Source of the DNA: Neolewinella maritima
GTDB taxonomy: Bacteria; Bacteroidota; Bacteroidia; Chitinophagales; Saprospiraceae
Length of the DNA stretch: 64,000 bases
Direction of reading: 5' to 3'
Assembly (NCBI RefSeq): GCF_923081025.1
Contig: NZ_CAKLPZ010000001.1
Coordinates: 124,001-188,000 of the forward strand
The position numbers and the translations under genes were made by a program. The notes under the pieces are model-generated. The model was given only the letters and a program-made list of their open reading frames with translations, had not been told where the DNA came from and searched no databases. Shown here piece after piece: positions 49,056 through 58,260 of this stretch. Each line of letters opens with the position of its first letter. The stretch's first letter is position 1.

Positions 49056-49935
49056 GCAAGCGGTCGAGGTAGGCAAGAAACTCCTGAAGCCCCGCTACGG
49101 TCTCGGTGCGCGGCAGGCCGCTCAGGTCGTGCAGATTGGCCTGGTAGCCCGCCAGCAGTAGCCGGGCATCGGTACAGTGGGCCAGAATATCCTCCACCAG
49201 TTGCTCCACTGGCCGCTCTACGTAGCCGGTAGATAGGATCGTGAACAGGTAGTCGACCTCGCGCACCCGGCAGACGTCCGCCAGGTCTTCCGGACCGATG
49301 TGGGCCCCCAGGTACAGGGCGGTGAAGCCGCGTTGCCGCAGCAAAAATTGCATAAAGAGCAGGCTCAGTTCCTGCCGCTCTCCCTGGGGCAGAAAGAGGG
49401 CGAACACGGGCAGCTCTGCGTCGGGCGCCACGGGCAGCTGGTTAGTCGCAGCCACTACCTTCTGCCGGATCAGGTGACTGGCGAAGGCCTCCTGCGCCGG
49501 CGATACCGAGCGGGTGAAGTAGAGCACTCCCAGCTTATCCAGAAAGGGGTACACCACCTCCATCATGGTGCGCTCGAAGCCCTGCTGCTCGATGTTGTTG
49601 TCGATGATGAGGCTGAACTTCTCCTCGTCCATCTCCACGATCGAGAGCGTGAGTGCGTCGAGCTGCATCTCGGGTCCGACGTTCAGGCTCGACACCCGCG
49701 CCAGGTGCCCGGCCCGCTCGGCACAGCTCATGGCGGCGATCTTACTGATCTTGTAGCCATGCTTATTCAGGACGGCCACGGTGGTGAGCTCCTGCAGGTC
49801 CTCGTCGAGGTAGTAGCGCACGTTGGTACTCGAGCGGCGGGGGGTGACCAGATCATAGCGCTGCTCCCACGCACGGAGCGTGTGGGCACGGATGCCGGTC
49901 AGTTTTTCTACGTCCTTGATGGAGTAAACCGCCAC
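49015..49935 (-). CDS. MerR-family regulator with degenerate cobalamin-binding-like domain
   Basis: A 306-aa regulator. Residues 1-70 are a MerR winged helix (YSIKDVEKLTGIRAHTLRAWEQRY); residues about 80-180 and 185-290 match the helical and Rossmann-like parts of CarH/LitR-type B12 photoreceptors. The usual EH (here SPAQEAF) and GExHxxG (here GERQELS) histidines are replaced, so B12 binding is doubtful. In related bacteria these proteins control carotenoid and light-stress genes; none is adjacent here. GTG 49935 is the start. Overlaps the TPR gene by 41 bp on the opposite strand. Confidence 0.85.
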   Translation of the reverse strand: MAVYSIKDVEKLTGIRAHTLRAWEQRYDLVTPRRSSTNVRYYLDEDLQELTTVAVLNKHGYKISKIAAMSCAERAGHLARVSSLNVGPEMQLDALTLSIVEMDEEKFSLIIDNNIEQQGFERTMMEVVYPFLDKLGVLYFTRSVSPAQEAFASHLIRQKVVAATNQLPVAPDAELPVFALFLPQGERQELSLLFMQFLLRQRGFTALYLGAHIGPEDLADVCRVREVDYLFTILSTGYVERPVEQLVEDILAHCTDARLLLAGYQANLHDLSGLPRTETVAGLQEFLAYLDRLLNMPADRSTVAAR

Positions 49936-50057
49936 AATTATTGGGGAAAAGTGAGTATTGGATATTCGGGGGACTAACGCCGACCTTCGTGAATGGTTCA
50001 GGTCGTCTCGTTCGCTGCCTTTGTGGTATTTTTCGCCACTCCCCCTAGACCGACCCT

Positions 50058-52913
50058 ATGCAACTACCGCTACACCCGCTTCGCTCCCTGATCTATCTGT
50101 TCGTTCTCGGCCTGCTTTCCGGCACCGTCGATGCGCAGCAGGCCACCTCCGACTGCTTCTACCAGCTCCGCCTCGAGGACAGCGGCGGGGACGGGTTCAA
50201 CGGAGGCAGCGTCACGGTCACCGTCGCCGACCGCCCGTACACCTATACCCTGGACGCGATGCAGGACGATGGGAGCCGCCGCGACTTCTTCTTCCCCGTC
50301 AACACTGGCGACGTGGTCACCCTAGGCTTCGACGCGGGTGCCTTTGCCGAGGAAGTGACGCTGTCCGTACTGGACAACAACGACAGCCTCATCTATACCG
50401 TACAGAGTCCGGCTGACTCGCCCAGCCTTACCACCTTTACCGCTCAGTGCCGCAGCTGCGCGCCGCCGCCCCTATCGTCCATTGAGTTGTTTCGGGTACG
50501 GTACAATTCGGTGAGCCTGCGGTTCCGCTCCGTACCGGCCGCCGCCCAGCCCACTTACGTGATCGAGTACGGGGAGGGCGACTTCGATCCCGCCACGGGC
50601 GCCGGCACCACCGTAGAAACCCGGGATACGGCAGTGCGCATCAACGATCTACTGCCTAACACGGCCTATACCTTTTACGTATCCACCCGCTGTGCGGCTT
50701 CGGGGGACACCACGGTGCGGCGCGGCCCCTTCCGGGCTATGACCCAGTTGCGGCGCGACATCGGCGTGACGGTACTCCGCAACCCGACGGCCGATGCGTG
50801 CGCGGGCGCGGGTGCGGATTCAGTTACCATCGGCATCACCAACTTCGGGGGCGAGGCCCAGCAGTTCTTCAATGTCGACTTTGCCGTAAATGGCGTGCCG
50901 GGGGGCGTCAACACCCCCTTCGACGGCATTTTTACCGGGGTGCTAGGGGTAGACAGCACCGAGTTCTTCACCTTCGACGTGCGGACGCAAGTGGGCGAGC
51001 CAGGCGTGTACACCTTCGAGCTCTTCACGGGACTGGAGGACGATGAGAACCGTAGCAATGACCGGCTCACTACGCAGGTGATCCGCCGGCCCGTCATCCG
51101 GCAATTGCCCTACCTGCAGGACTTCGAGCAGTCGGCCGGCTTCTGGCTCCCGGAACGGGCCGGTCGGGGCCCCGCGACCTGGGAACGCGCGCAGCCGCAA
51201 ACCAATCGGATCACCCGGGCGGGCTCGGGCGAGTCGGCCTACGTGACCAACGCCGATGGTACCTACAGTGCCGATGAGCGCAGCTACCTGACCTCCCCCT
51301 GCTTCGACTTTTCAGGGTTGGACGCGGATCCCTTCCTGTCCTTCCTGCTGAACGTAGATACCGAGGCGGGCTTCGATGGCCTGTACCTGGAAGTGTCCAC
51401 TGATGGTGGCACCACCTACCGCCGGGCCGAAACGAACGCCAGCAGCATCAACTGGTACAATAACCGCAGCGCGCGGCGGTGGGACGGCGACGGCGGTCTG
51501 GGCGAAGGCTACGCCCTGGTGGGCTCCCGGCTCAGCGGACTGGCGGGAGAGGGCGACGTGCGGATGCGCTTCGTATTCGTCAGCGACGGCGACGGGCAGC
51601 GCGAAGGGGTAGCCATCGATAACATCCGTCTGACCGCGCAGCAGCAGGTCGACTTTGCGGCCGTGGGGGCGGAGTTCCTGTCCTTCGACGGTTGTGGGGA
51701 CGGGACGGATACCCTGCAGTTCACCTTCACGGATATCGGACAGGAGCGCCGGGATAGCGTCACGGTCAGCTACCGCGTCAACGGAGGAACGGTAGATTCC
51801 GTACGCGCCGCCGCCCCCACTACCCTGGGCAACCGGGCGCGGGTGCGCATTCCCACGATGATCGACGTGACCCCACCGGACCCGGTCGTGGTGGAGGCCT
51901 GGGTGTCTGCGCCAGACGATATAGCTACCTACAACGATACCACCGTGCTGGTCTACCAGCCTACGCAGCGGGTGCCCTTCCTGGTCGACTTCGAAGACGG
52001 GCGGCGGCCCCGGGGCTGGCAATTGCCGGAGGATGCCGTGATCGCTCAGCGGCCGGGCCACCCCTCCATCGCGCTGACGGACAACCTCAGTGCGCAGGAT
52101 ACCGTGCTGTCCTTTACTACCTCCAGTTACGGTCCCTTCGCGGCTGACGATGTGCTCGCCTTCACGCTCGGCCGGCGCGACGTGGGGGGCAATCCTATTG
52201 CAGACGGTATCCGCAGTTTGCGGGTCACTGCACGCACTGGCTGCGACTCCACCGAGATCGAACTGTTTTCCGGAACGGACGTCACCAGCACGGACTTTTC
52301 CATCGGGCTGGGGGAGCTGGCGGGGCAGACCGCTTCGCTCACCTTCACGGTGACCTACGGCAGCGGAAACTTCTTCGTGGACTTCGACGACATCAGCGTG
52401 AGCCGCTGTGCTACCGGACTTACTATCGGTCTGACCACCTCGCCCCCCTCGGGCATATTCGCCGACGACGGGGCAGCCTACCTCGACGTAAGTGGTGGAG
52501 TGGCGCCGTACACCTACGCCTGGAGTACGGGAGACAGTACCCAGTCCGTCGACAGCCTCAGCGTAGCGGACTACTCCGTGACCGTGACCGATGCACTAGG
52601 CTGTACCGGTTCGCGCAGCTTTGGCGTAGACCTGCTGGCGGTAAGCACCGATCAGGCGGGCCCACTCGCCGGACTGGAGCTTTTCCCCAACCCTACGGCG
52701 GACCGCATCGCGCTCCGCCTGGGACTGGCTACGGCCGTAGACCTGGGCGTGACGGTATACGACAGTCGTGGGCGTCGCGTCATGGACCTCGACCTGGGGC
52801 GCAGTCGGGAGCTGGCTACGGAGATCAACCTGGGAGATCAGCCGACGGGGCTGTACTTCGTACGGGTGCGGGCCGGAGAGTCGGCGCGGACCGTGCGGGT
52901 GGTGAAAGAGTAG
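50058..52913 (+). CDS. Large secreted multidomain protein with fibronectin III, SprB-like repeat and T9SS sorting domain
   Basis: A 951-aa exported protein. Order: signal peptide (to about residue 30, ending TVDAQ); beta domain (about 30-135); fibronectin type III (about 145-225, VIEYGEGDF, LPNTAYTFYVST); CARDB-like segments; a MAM-like jelly roll (about 350-525, SPCFDFSGLDADPFLSFLL); another CARDB/jelly-roll set; an SprB-like repeat (GVAPYTYAWSTGDSTQSV); and a T9SS domain (LELFPNPTADRIAL ... PTGLYFVRV). Such proteins stick to surfaces or glycans; the ligand is unknown. A TATTTTTC box lies 23 nt before the start. Confidence 0.88.
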   Translation: MQLPLHPLRSLIYLFVLGLLSGTVDAQQATSDCFYQLRLEDSGGDGFNGGSVTVTVADRPYTYTLDAMQDDGSRRDFFFPVNTGDVVTLGFDAGAFAEEVTLSVLDNNDSLIYTVQSPADSPSLTTFTAQCRSCAPPPLSSIELFRVRYNSVSLRFRSVPAAAQPTYVIEYGEGDFDPATGAGTTVETRDTAVRINDLLPNTAYTFYVSTRCAASGDTTVRRGPFRAMTQLRRDIGVTVLRNPTADACAGAGADSVTIGITNFGGEAQQFFNVDFAVNGVPGGVNTPFDGIFTGVLGVDSTEFFTFDVRTQVGEPGVYTFELFTGLEDDENRSNDRLTTQVIRRPVIRQLPYLQDFEQSAGFWLPERAGRGPATWERAQPQTNRITRAGSGESAYVTNADGTYSADERSYLTSPCFDFSGLDADPFLSFLLNVDTEAGFDGLYLEVSTDGGTTYRRAETNASSINWYNNRSARRWDGDGGLGEGYALVGSRLSGLAGEGDVRMRFVFVSDGDGQREGVAIDNIRLTAQQQVDFAAVGAEFLSFDGCGDGTDTLQFTFTDIGQERRDSVTVSYRVNGGTVDSVRAAAPTTLGNRARVRIPTMIDVTPPDPVVVEAWVSAPDDIATYNDTTVLVYQPTQRVPFLVDFEDGRRPRGWQLPEDAVIAQRPGHPSIALTDNLSAQDTVLSFTTSSYGPFAADDVLAFTLGRRDVGGNPIADGIRSLRVTARTGCDSTEIELFSGTDVTSTDFSIGLGELAGQTASLTFTVTYGSGNFFVDFDDISVSRCATGLTIGLTTSPPSGIFADDGAAYLDVSGGVAPYTYAWSTGDSTQSVDSLSVADYSVTVTDALGCTGSRSFGVDLLAVSTDQAGPLAGLELFPNPTADRIALRLGLATAVDLGVTVYDSRGRRVMDLDLGRSRELATEINLGDQPTGLYFVRVRAGESARTVRVVKE

Positions 52914-52929
52914 GGTGGTGAGAGGTGAG

Positions 52930-53952
52930 CTAGCGGATGCCCCGCAGCTTCAGGTTGGCTACGTAGATAGCGATGTTGCGCGAGTGGCCCCCCAGGGTGC
53001 TGGCGAAATTGTGCAGGCCGCTGCCGTCGCCCCGGGCACAGAAGTACAGGTAGTCGTGCTGCTCGGGGGAGAGCACTGCGTCGATACTCCCTACGCTGGA
53101 CATGGTGATGGGGCCGGGGGGCAGTCCGCGGTAGACGTAGGTATTGTAGGGATTGTCGAACTCGATGTGCCGGTTGAGCACTCGACCGACGTCGAACTCA
53201 CGGGTGGCAAATACAGCGGTGGGATCGGCCTGGAGTGGCATACCGATGCGGATACGGTTGAGGTATACGCCGGCGATGCGGGGCCGCTCCGTAGCCTGCA
53301 GGCTCTCCTTTTCGACGATGCTGGCCAGGGTGTAGACTTCGGCGGGGGAGAGGTCGCGGGCGGCTGCCTTGGCCATGCGGTCGTTGGCGCGCCAGAAGCG
53401 TTCGTGCTCCTTCACCATGCGGGCGACGAACTCGCGCGGCGTGGCGTTCCAGTACATCTCGTAGGTATTGGGGATGAAGAGCGTCTGCAGCGTCTCGGGG
53501 GTAAAGCCGATGCTGTCGATGAAGGCCGTATCCTGAAACAGTTGCTGGAAGGCCAGGCTGTCGGGCTCCAGGAAGCGGGCCACTTTGGCCGCTACGTTCA
53601 TGGGTTCGCGCTCGGTGGTGAGTACGACATCTACCGTAGCCTGGGCACCGCTGCGCAGCTTGCGGATCAGTCCGACGCTGCTGGTACCGGGCGCCAGAGT
53701 GAAGCGACCGGCCCGCATGCGCGGCCGGTTGAACTCCATACGTTCGGCCAGGGGGTCGAAGAACAGGCGGTTGGGGGTGATGCCGTGTACGGCCAGGCTG
53801 TCCATGACCTGCTCGTAGCTGCTGCCGGTGGGGATCTCGATGGCTACCGGATCGCCGCCCTCGGGCACTACGGGGCGAACCATCACTTCGTAATAGGCGT
53901 AGCCCAGCACGGCCAGGACTACGAGGATCAATAGGGCAATCAGCTGTTTCAT
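52930..53952 (-). CDS. mltG: Endolytic transglycosylase MltG (YceG family)
   Basis: A 340-aa protein with an N-terminal membrane helix (ALLILVVLAVLGYAYYEV), then the YceG domain. The catalytic Glu lies in LASIVEKES; the substrate-binding LQADPT and PGPI segments follow. It cuts new glycan strands in the periplasm and so ends peptidoglycan chains. It is directly next to panB with no gap and is its operon partner. Confidence 0.93.
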   Translation of the reverse strand: MKQLIALLILVVLAVLGYAYYEVMVRPVVPEGGDPVAIEIPTGSSYEQVMDSLAVHGITPNRLFFDPLAERMEFNRPRMRAGRFTLAPGTSSVGLIRKLRSGAQATVDVVLTTEREPMNVAAKVARFLEPDSLAFQQLFQDTAFIDSIGFTPETLQTLFIPNTYEMYWNATPREFVARMVKEHERFWRANDRMAKAAARDLSPAEVYTLASIVEKESLQATERPRIAGVYLNRIRIGMPLQADPTAVFATREFDVGRVLNRHIEFDNPYNTYVYRGLPPGPITMSSVGSIDAVLSPEQHDYLYFCARGDGSGLHNFASTLGGHSRNIAIYVANLKLRGIR

Positions 53953-54774
53953 CTAATACTGTTCCTTATCGTTAGGAAACGCCTGAGCCTTCACATCGCT
54001 CACGTAGGCCTGGGTAGCCTCCCGGATCACGTCGAACAGCTCGGCGTAGCGGCGCAGGAAGCGGGGGTGAAAGTCCTTGGTGATGCCCAGCATATCCTGG
54101 GTCACGAGTACCTGCCCGTCGCAGTGCATACCGCCGCCGATCCCGATGGTGGGTACGTCGACCGACTCGCTCACCTTCTGGGCCAGCTCGGCGGGGATCT
54201 TCTCCAGCACCATGCCGAAGCAGCCCAGTTCGTCGAGCATCTTGGCGTCCTTGAGCAGCCGGCGCGCCTCCGCCTCCTGCTTGGCGCGCACGGTATAGGT
54301 GCCGAACTTGTAGATCGACTGCGGCGTGAGACCCAGGTGGCCCATCACGGGGATACCGGCACTGAGGATACGGCGGATGCTGTCTTCTACTTCCTGTCCG
54401 CCCTCCAGCTTCACGGCGTGGGCACCGCTTTCCTTCATGATGCGGATACTCGACTTGAGAGCCATCTTGCTGTCGCCCTGGTAGGTGCCGAAGGGCAGGT
54501 CCACGATCACCAGTGCCCGCTGTACGCCGCGCACGACGCTGGCTGCGTGGTAGATCATCTGATCCAGTGTGATGGGTAGGGTAGTCTCGTGACCGGCCAT
54601 GACATTGCTCGCCGAATCACCGACCAGCAGCACGTCCGCCCCACCCGCATCCAGGATCCGCGCCATGGAAAAATCATAGGCGGTCAGCATGGCGATCTTC
54701 TCGCCGGCCCGCTTCATGGCCTGTAGGGTGTGGGTGGTGACCCGCTTTACGTCAGCTACCTTATGTACGCTCAT
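53953..54774 (-). CDS. panB: 3-methyl-2-oxobutanoate hydroxymethyltransferase PanB
   Basis: A 273-aa enzyme that makes ketopantoate from 2-oxoisovalerate and methylene-THF in pantothenate synthesis. Mg ligands and active-site segments are visible: [35 protein letters not shown] and the PTIGIGGG turn. ATG 54774 (MSVHKVADV) is used; a longer frame would run into the intergenic repeat. It abuts mltG. Confidence 0.95.
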   Translation of the reverse strand: MSVHKVADVKRVTTHTLQAMKRAGEKIAMLTAYDFSMARILDAGGADVLLVGDSASNVMAGHETTLPITLDQMIYHAASVVRGVQRALVIVDLPFGTYQGDSKMALKSSIRIMKESGAHAVKLEGGQEVEDSIRRILSAGIPVMGHLGLTPQSIYKFGTYTVRAKQEAEARRLLKDAKMLDELGCFGMVLEKIPAELAQKVSESVDVPTIGIGGGMHCDGQVLVTQDMLGITKDFHPRFLRRYAELFDVIREATQAYVSDVKAQAFPNDKEQY

Positions 54775-54821
54775 GGGGGTAAAGGTAGTTCGGTAGTGGG
54801 TTAGTCTTGTAGTGTGGCCTT

Positions 54822-54840
54822 GCACCTGCGCCCCCGCCCT
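54822..54840 (+). repeat. GCACCTGCG dispersed repeat copy
   Basis: GCACCTGCGCCCCCGCCCT after TT, 48 bp upstream of panB but pointing away from it. A low-complexity CTACG/CTACC-rich spacer follows (54838-54900). Confidence 0.65.
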
Positions 54841-54924
54841 CTACCGCATCTACGCAATCTAGCGCGCCTACCGTAGCTACTACGTCTATCACGCCTCCAA
54901 CATCGGCACTACAGAACCACAGAA

Positions 54925-55428
54925 CTACCCCACTACTCTTTTAAACCCATACCGCAGCACGATCAGCAGCAAGAGGAAGACAGCTACCAGGTACTGCATC
55001 GGTAGCTGACTGAATAGGATGATGCGCGTGCGGTCGATGCCCCAGAGCAGGATCAGTCCGGCGGCGATGAGGAGGACCAGTCCGCTCAGGCGGCCGAAGC
55101 CCGGCAGCGCCCGTAGGGAGACCTGCCGCCGGATGAACAAGACGGTGAGGATCAGGCTGATGACGGGCACGATCTGCAGTACCAGGTCGGCTTCCATGAT
55201 GCTGCTGCGCTCGAAGAGCCAGCGGTAGGCGGTGAGCCCGACGGAGAAGACGGCCGGGATGGCGACCAAGTACAGCATGGCGCTGTAGAGGTAGTTCCAG
55301 GGCGGCAGGTGGCCCTCGCGGCGCTCCATGAAGCCGGCCAGCAGGGCGGCAAAAGGTACGAGGGCGAAGTAGAAGACCACCTGACTGTGGTGGCTGGCCG
55401 CGAAGGCGTAAAAGTCGTTGAGGGTCAC
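54925..55428 (-). CDS. Multi-helix membrane protein of unknown function
   Basis: A 167-aa integral membrane protein with about five helices (residues about 16-34, 44-66, 79-97, 109-127 and 138-158). A conserved-looking basic/acidic pair (ERREGHLPPWNYLYSAMLY) lies in the first loop. No family recognised. Start is GTG 55428, one base after the stop of the M1 peptidase gene, so the two are surely co-transcribed. Confidence 0.72.
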   Translation of the reverse strand: MTLNDFYAFAASHHSQVVFYFALVPFAALLAGFMERREGHLPPWNYLYSAMLYLVAIPAVFSVGLTAYRWLFERSSIMEADLVLQIVPVISLILTVLFIRRQVSLRALPGFGRLSGLVLLIAAGLILLWGIDRTRIILFSQLPMQYLVAVFLLLLIVLRYGFKRVVG

Positions 55429-55429
55429 G

Positions 55430-58213
55430 CTAGGGGAGCTTATCGATAAGGTGCCAGGGCAGGAGGTGGGTGAGGTTGAGACGGAGCACGAGGCGCTCGG
55501 CCAGGTTGCCGCGCTGCTCGAGCAGGTTGCGGGTGGTGCCGCCGGCCAGCAGGGGCACGTAGAGGTGGAACTGGTCGCGCAGGATGTTGACGGACAGGCC
55601 GGCTACGTAGTTGAACGCGTTGGTCGGATCGCTGGAAAGGGTGGGGCGGGAGCCATACATGCCGGCGTCGAAGTACACTCCGATGGGCAGGGGGATGGGC
55701 AGGTCGGCGTCCAGGTTGAGGGCCGTGAGGTAGGTGTTGCTGCGGCCGTAGGTAAAGGCGGCGGCGATGGGTGCCCGAAAGCCGCCCTGCCGCTGCTCGA
55801 GCTGCTGTCCGTAGCCCCCGTCGCGGTTGCGGCCCAGGTAGAGGTCGTCGTAGCGGTAGTCGCTGGCGGCGTTATCGACCAGCGAAAAGCTGTAAGCCGG
55901 CGAGGTGGTCCGGTCGCGCTCGGTGTGGGCGAGGAATACCCCTCCGTACAGCCGGGCCCGGATCCGTCGGCCGCGGCGGTAGAGGTAGCTGCCATGCAGA
56001 CTGCCGTCCAGGCGCAGGTTGTTGACCTCCCGGCTCAGGTCGGGGTCGCCGGCGCGGTACTCCAAACGCAGGTCGTACGCTACGGGATTGATGGTACGGT
56101 CCACGGCGGCCCGGTAGCCGAGCTGGAGAAAGTTGGTGGTGATCACGCCGGGATCGTCGAGCAGTACCCCCTCCTCGGTGAAGGCCGGCCGCTGCTGCCG
56201 TAGGTTGATCAGGCGGGTGTATAGACTACTGCTGCGCTGCGACACCGCGGGGTGGTCGAAGTACAGCTCCGTCTTCACGGCGGTGCGGGTATAGCCGTAC
56301 ACGAGGTCCAGGCTATCCAGGCGGGCGGCGGTGGGCCGGAAGTCGCTGAAGCGCTGCACCCCGGCACTCACCTCCAGCCGCTGTATCCGATCGAGGGGGC
56401 GGGTCAGTCGGTAGCGGGCCCCCGCGAATCCCGCCAACTGCTTGCTGCCGAAGGCGTAAAGGGGTACGGCTAGAAATTCGACCTGCTTCGGTTCCAGGGT
56501 CCGGTTGTGCAGCGCTCCGCCGGCCATGAAGCCATCGTTCGCATTGAAGCCGAGGAGGGGGGTGACGAAGAGCTGCGTCCGTCCGTCCTCCTGGTCGGTG
56601 ACCAGACCGAGGCTGAGTCCGCCTACCCCCTTTGCTTGCTGCTTCGCGGCCTCATTAAAGTTACCCGCCTCGGTTGATTCCATGGCATCACGCAGGTAGC
56701 CGCCTTCTGCGCCCAGCACGGCGTAAAGGTCCTCTGGTTGCGGGTGCCGAAACTGCCACTGGGTGTAGTACCGTTGGAAGGTCGCGTCGAGTGCGTCCCG
56801 TCCGATGCGCTGCTCGAGCTGCTGTAGTACCAGCTCCGGCTTGCTGTACGCCCCCATGAAGTAGTTGAACTGACTCAGGCTGTCGCTGGGGGTATCCGGG
56901 GCCTGATCCCTGCCCATCCGGCGGAGGAAGCGGTAGCCCAGCGCGTCCAGATCAATCTCGCGGCCGGGGATCACCTGCATCCGGCCACTGCGCTCGGGGT
57001 AGTACTGCTGAGTGTAGCGTCCCTCGTAGTAGCTGTTCAGCCCCTCGTCCATCCAGGGGTGGTCGCGCTCGTTGCTCCCCAGGATGCCGTAGAACCAGTT
57101 GTGGCCGACCTCGTGCGCCAGTACCTCGTCCAGACCGTAGGCACTCCCACTTCGCCCGATCACGGTGATCATTGGGTACTCCATGCCGGCGCCGGCACTC
57201 AGGGCCGACTGCACGCCCGTCACCTGGGGGTAGGGATAGGTGCCTACGCGGTCGGAGTAGAAGCGGGTGGCACGCTTCAGGTAGGTCAGACTATGCTGCC
57301 AGAGGTCTGCCTCGGTCTGCGTGAAGAAGGCCCAAACGTCGGTAGCGGGCGCGTCACGCAGGTGCAGGGTATCGTGGAGAACGGCGAAGCGCTTGTCGGC
57401 AAACCAGGCGAAATCGTGCACCCGTTCGGCGGTGTAGGTGATGGTCTTCTCGCGGGCAGACGAGGCGGGGTAGGGCTCGGCTACGTAGCCGGTCGGCAGG
57501 TCGCTATGCTGGGCGAGCGACCGGGCGGTACTATCGGCCCGGGCCAGGAGCCAGTCGCGCTCCGCGCTTTCCTGCAGTACGCCGGTGGCTGCTACGACGT
57601 AATTCTCCGGCAGGGTAAGCTGCACCCGAAAGTACCCAAACTCGCTGTAAAACTCCCCCTGGTCGAGGTAGGGCATGGGATGCCAGCCCGTGCGGTCGTA
57701 CACAGCCGGCTTGGGGTACCACTGGGTGAGCTGGTAGGACTCTCCTACGCGTCCGAGCCGGCTAAAACTGCGCGGAATCTTCACCCGGAAGGGGGTCGTA
57801 ACGGTGACCGTAGCGCCACTGGACAGGGGAGTAGGCAGCAGGAGTACCCCGATATCTGGATCGTCCGTGTACCGGAAGGCCGCCGGCTGGTCCGCCACCC
57901 GAAAGCTTAGGCTGTCGAGGGTGCCGCGCAGGGAGGGGTCGGCAAAGTGAAAGCGGGTGCTGCCGTTGCGCAGTAGTTGCCGGGCAAAGGCGGTCGTCTC
58001 ACTGCTATAGGCTCGGGGCCAAAGGTGGAAGTACAGGGAATCGAGTGCGTGTGGGGCGTTGTTGGTGTACTGTAGCGTAAGGTCGCCGTGCAGCTCGTGG
58101 CGCCGGTCATCGAGCCGCACACGGATGTCGTAGCTGACGTCCTGCTGAAAGTAATCGTCCTGGCCCATGAGGGAGCCGGACAGAAGGAGCACGAGGTACA
58201 GGACGATACGCAT
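55430..58213 (-). CDS. M1-family metallopeptidase with long C-terminal beta-rich region
   Basis: A 927-aa exported protein. Signal peptide (MRIVLYLVLLLSGSLMG), then the M1 aminopeptidase fold: SALSAGAGMEYPMI in place of GAMEN, zinc motif HEVGHNWFYG with the downstream Glu of MDEGLNSYYEG (about 385-410). The C-terminal 350 residues are beta-rich with many Tyr/Arg strands, longer than in cytosolic aminopeptidase N and typical of a Bacteroidota branch; an outer-membrane barrel is possible. Substrate unknown. Start ATG 58213 is fixed by a perfect -7 box; the longer frame to 58255 would run through a palindrome. Confidence 0.9.
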   Translation of the reverse strand: MRIVLYLVLLLSGSLMGQDDYFQQDVSYDIRVRLDDRRHELHGDLTLQYTNNAPHALDSLYFHLWPRAYSSETTAFARQLLRNGSTRFHFADPSLRGTLDSLSFRVADQPAAFRYTDDPDIGVLLLPTPLSSGATVTVTTPFRVKIPRSFSRLGRVGESYQLTQWYPKPAVYDRTGWHPMPYLDQGEFYSEFGYFRVQLTLPENYVVAATGVLQESAERDWLLARADSTARSLAQHSDLPTGYVAEPYPASSAREKTITYTAERVHDFAWFADKRFAVLHDTLHLRDAPATDVWAFFTQTEADLWQHSLTYLKRATRFYSDRVGTYPYPQVTGVQSALSAGAGMEYPMITVIGRSGSAYGLDEVLAHEVGHNWFYGILGSNERDHPWMDEGLNSYYEGRYTQQYYPERSGRMQVIPGREIDLDALGYRFLRRMGRDQAPDTPSDSLSQFNYFMGAYSKPELVLQQLEQRIGRDALDATFQRYYTQWQFRHPQPEDLYAVLGAEGGYLRDAMESTEAGNFNEAAKQQAKGVGGLSLGLVTDQEDGRTQLFVTPLLGFNANDGFMAGGALHNRTLEPKQVEFLAVPLYAFGSKQLAGFAGARYRLTRPLDRIQRLEVSAGVQRFSDFRPTAARLDSLDLVYGYTRTAVKTELYFDHPAVSQRSSSLYTRLINLRQQRPAFTEEGVLLDDPGVITTNFLQLGYRAAVDRTINPVAYDLRLEYRAGDPDLSREVNNLRLDGSLHGSYLYRRGRRIRARLYGGVFLAHTERDRTTSPAYSFSLVDNAASDYRYDDLYLGRNRDGGYGQQLEQRQGGFRAPIAAAFTYGRSNTYLTALNLDADLPIPLPIGVYFDAGMYGSRPTLSSDPTNAFNYVAGLSVNILRDQFHLYVPLLAGGTTRNLLEQRGNLAERLVLRLNLTHLLPWHLIDKLP

Positions 58214-58218
58214 GCCGG

Positions 58219-58226
58219 CAAAGCTA
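58219..58226 (-). promoter_or_regulatory. Bacteroidota -7 box TAGCTTTG (perfect)
   Basis: Exact TAnnTTTG, 5 nt before ATG 58213 of the M1 peptidase gene; identical in sequence and spacing to 43876-43883. Confidence 0.65.
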
Positions 58227-58235
58227 GCAGGTTTA

Positions 58236-58253
58236 GGTCGAGACCACTCGACC
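58236..58253. repeat. GGTCGAG-ACCA-CTCGACC palindrome
   Basis: Perfect 7-bp stem with a 4-nt loop, between the M1 peptidase promoter and the cytidine deaminase stop. The shortest member of the GGTCGAG family. Confidence 0.75.
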
Positions 58254-58260
58254 ACCGACT

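Noticed and set aside
53000-53934. Plus-strand reading frame opposite mltG
   Set aside because: Antisense frame with Gly/Val/Gln bias; mltG has its catalytic Glu and membrane anchor.
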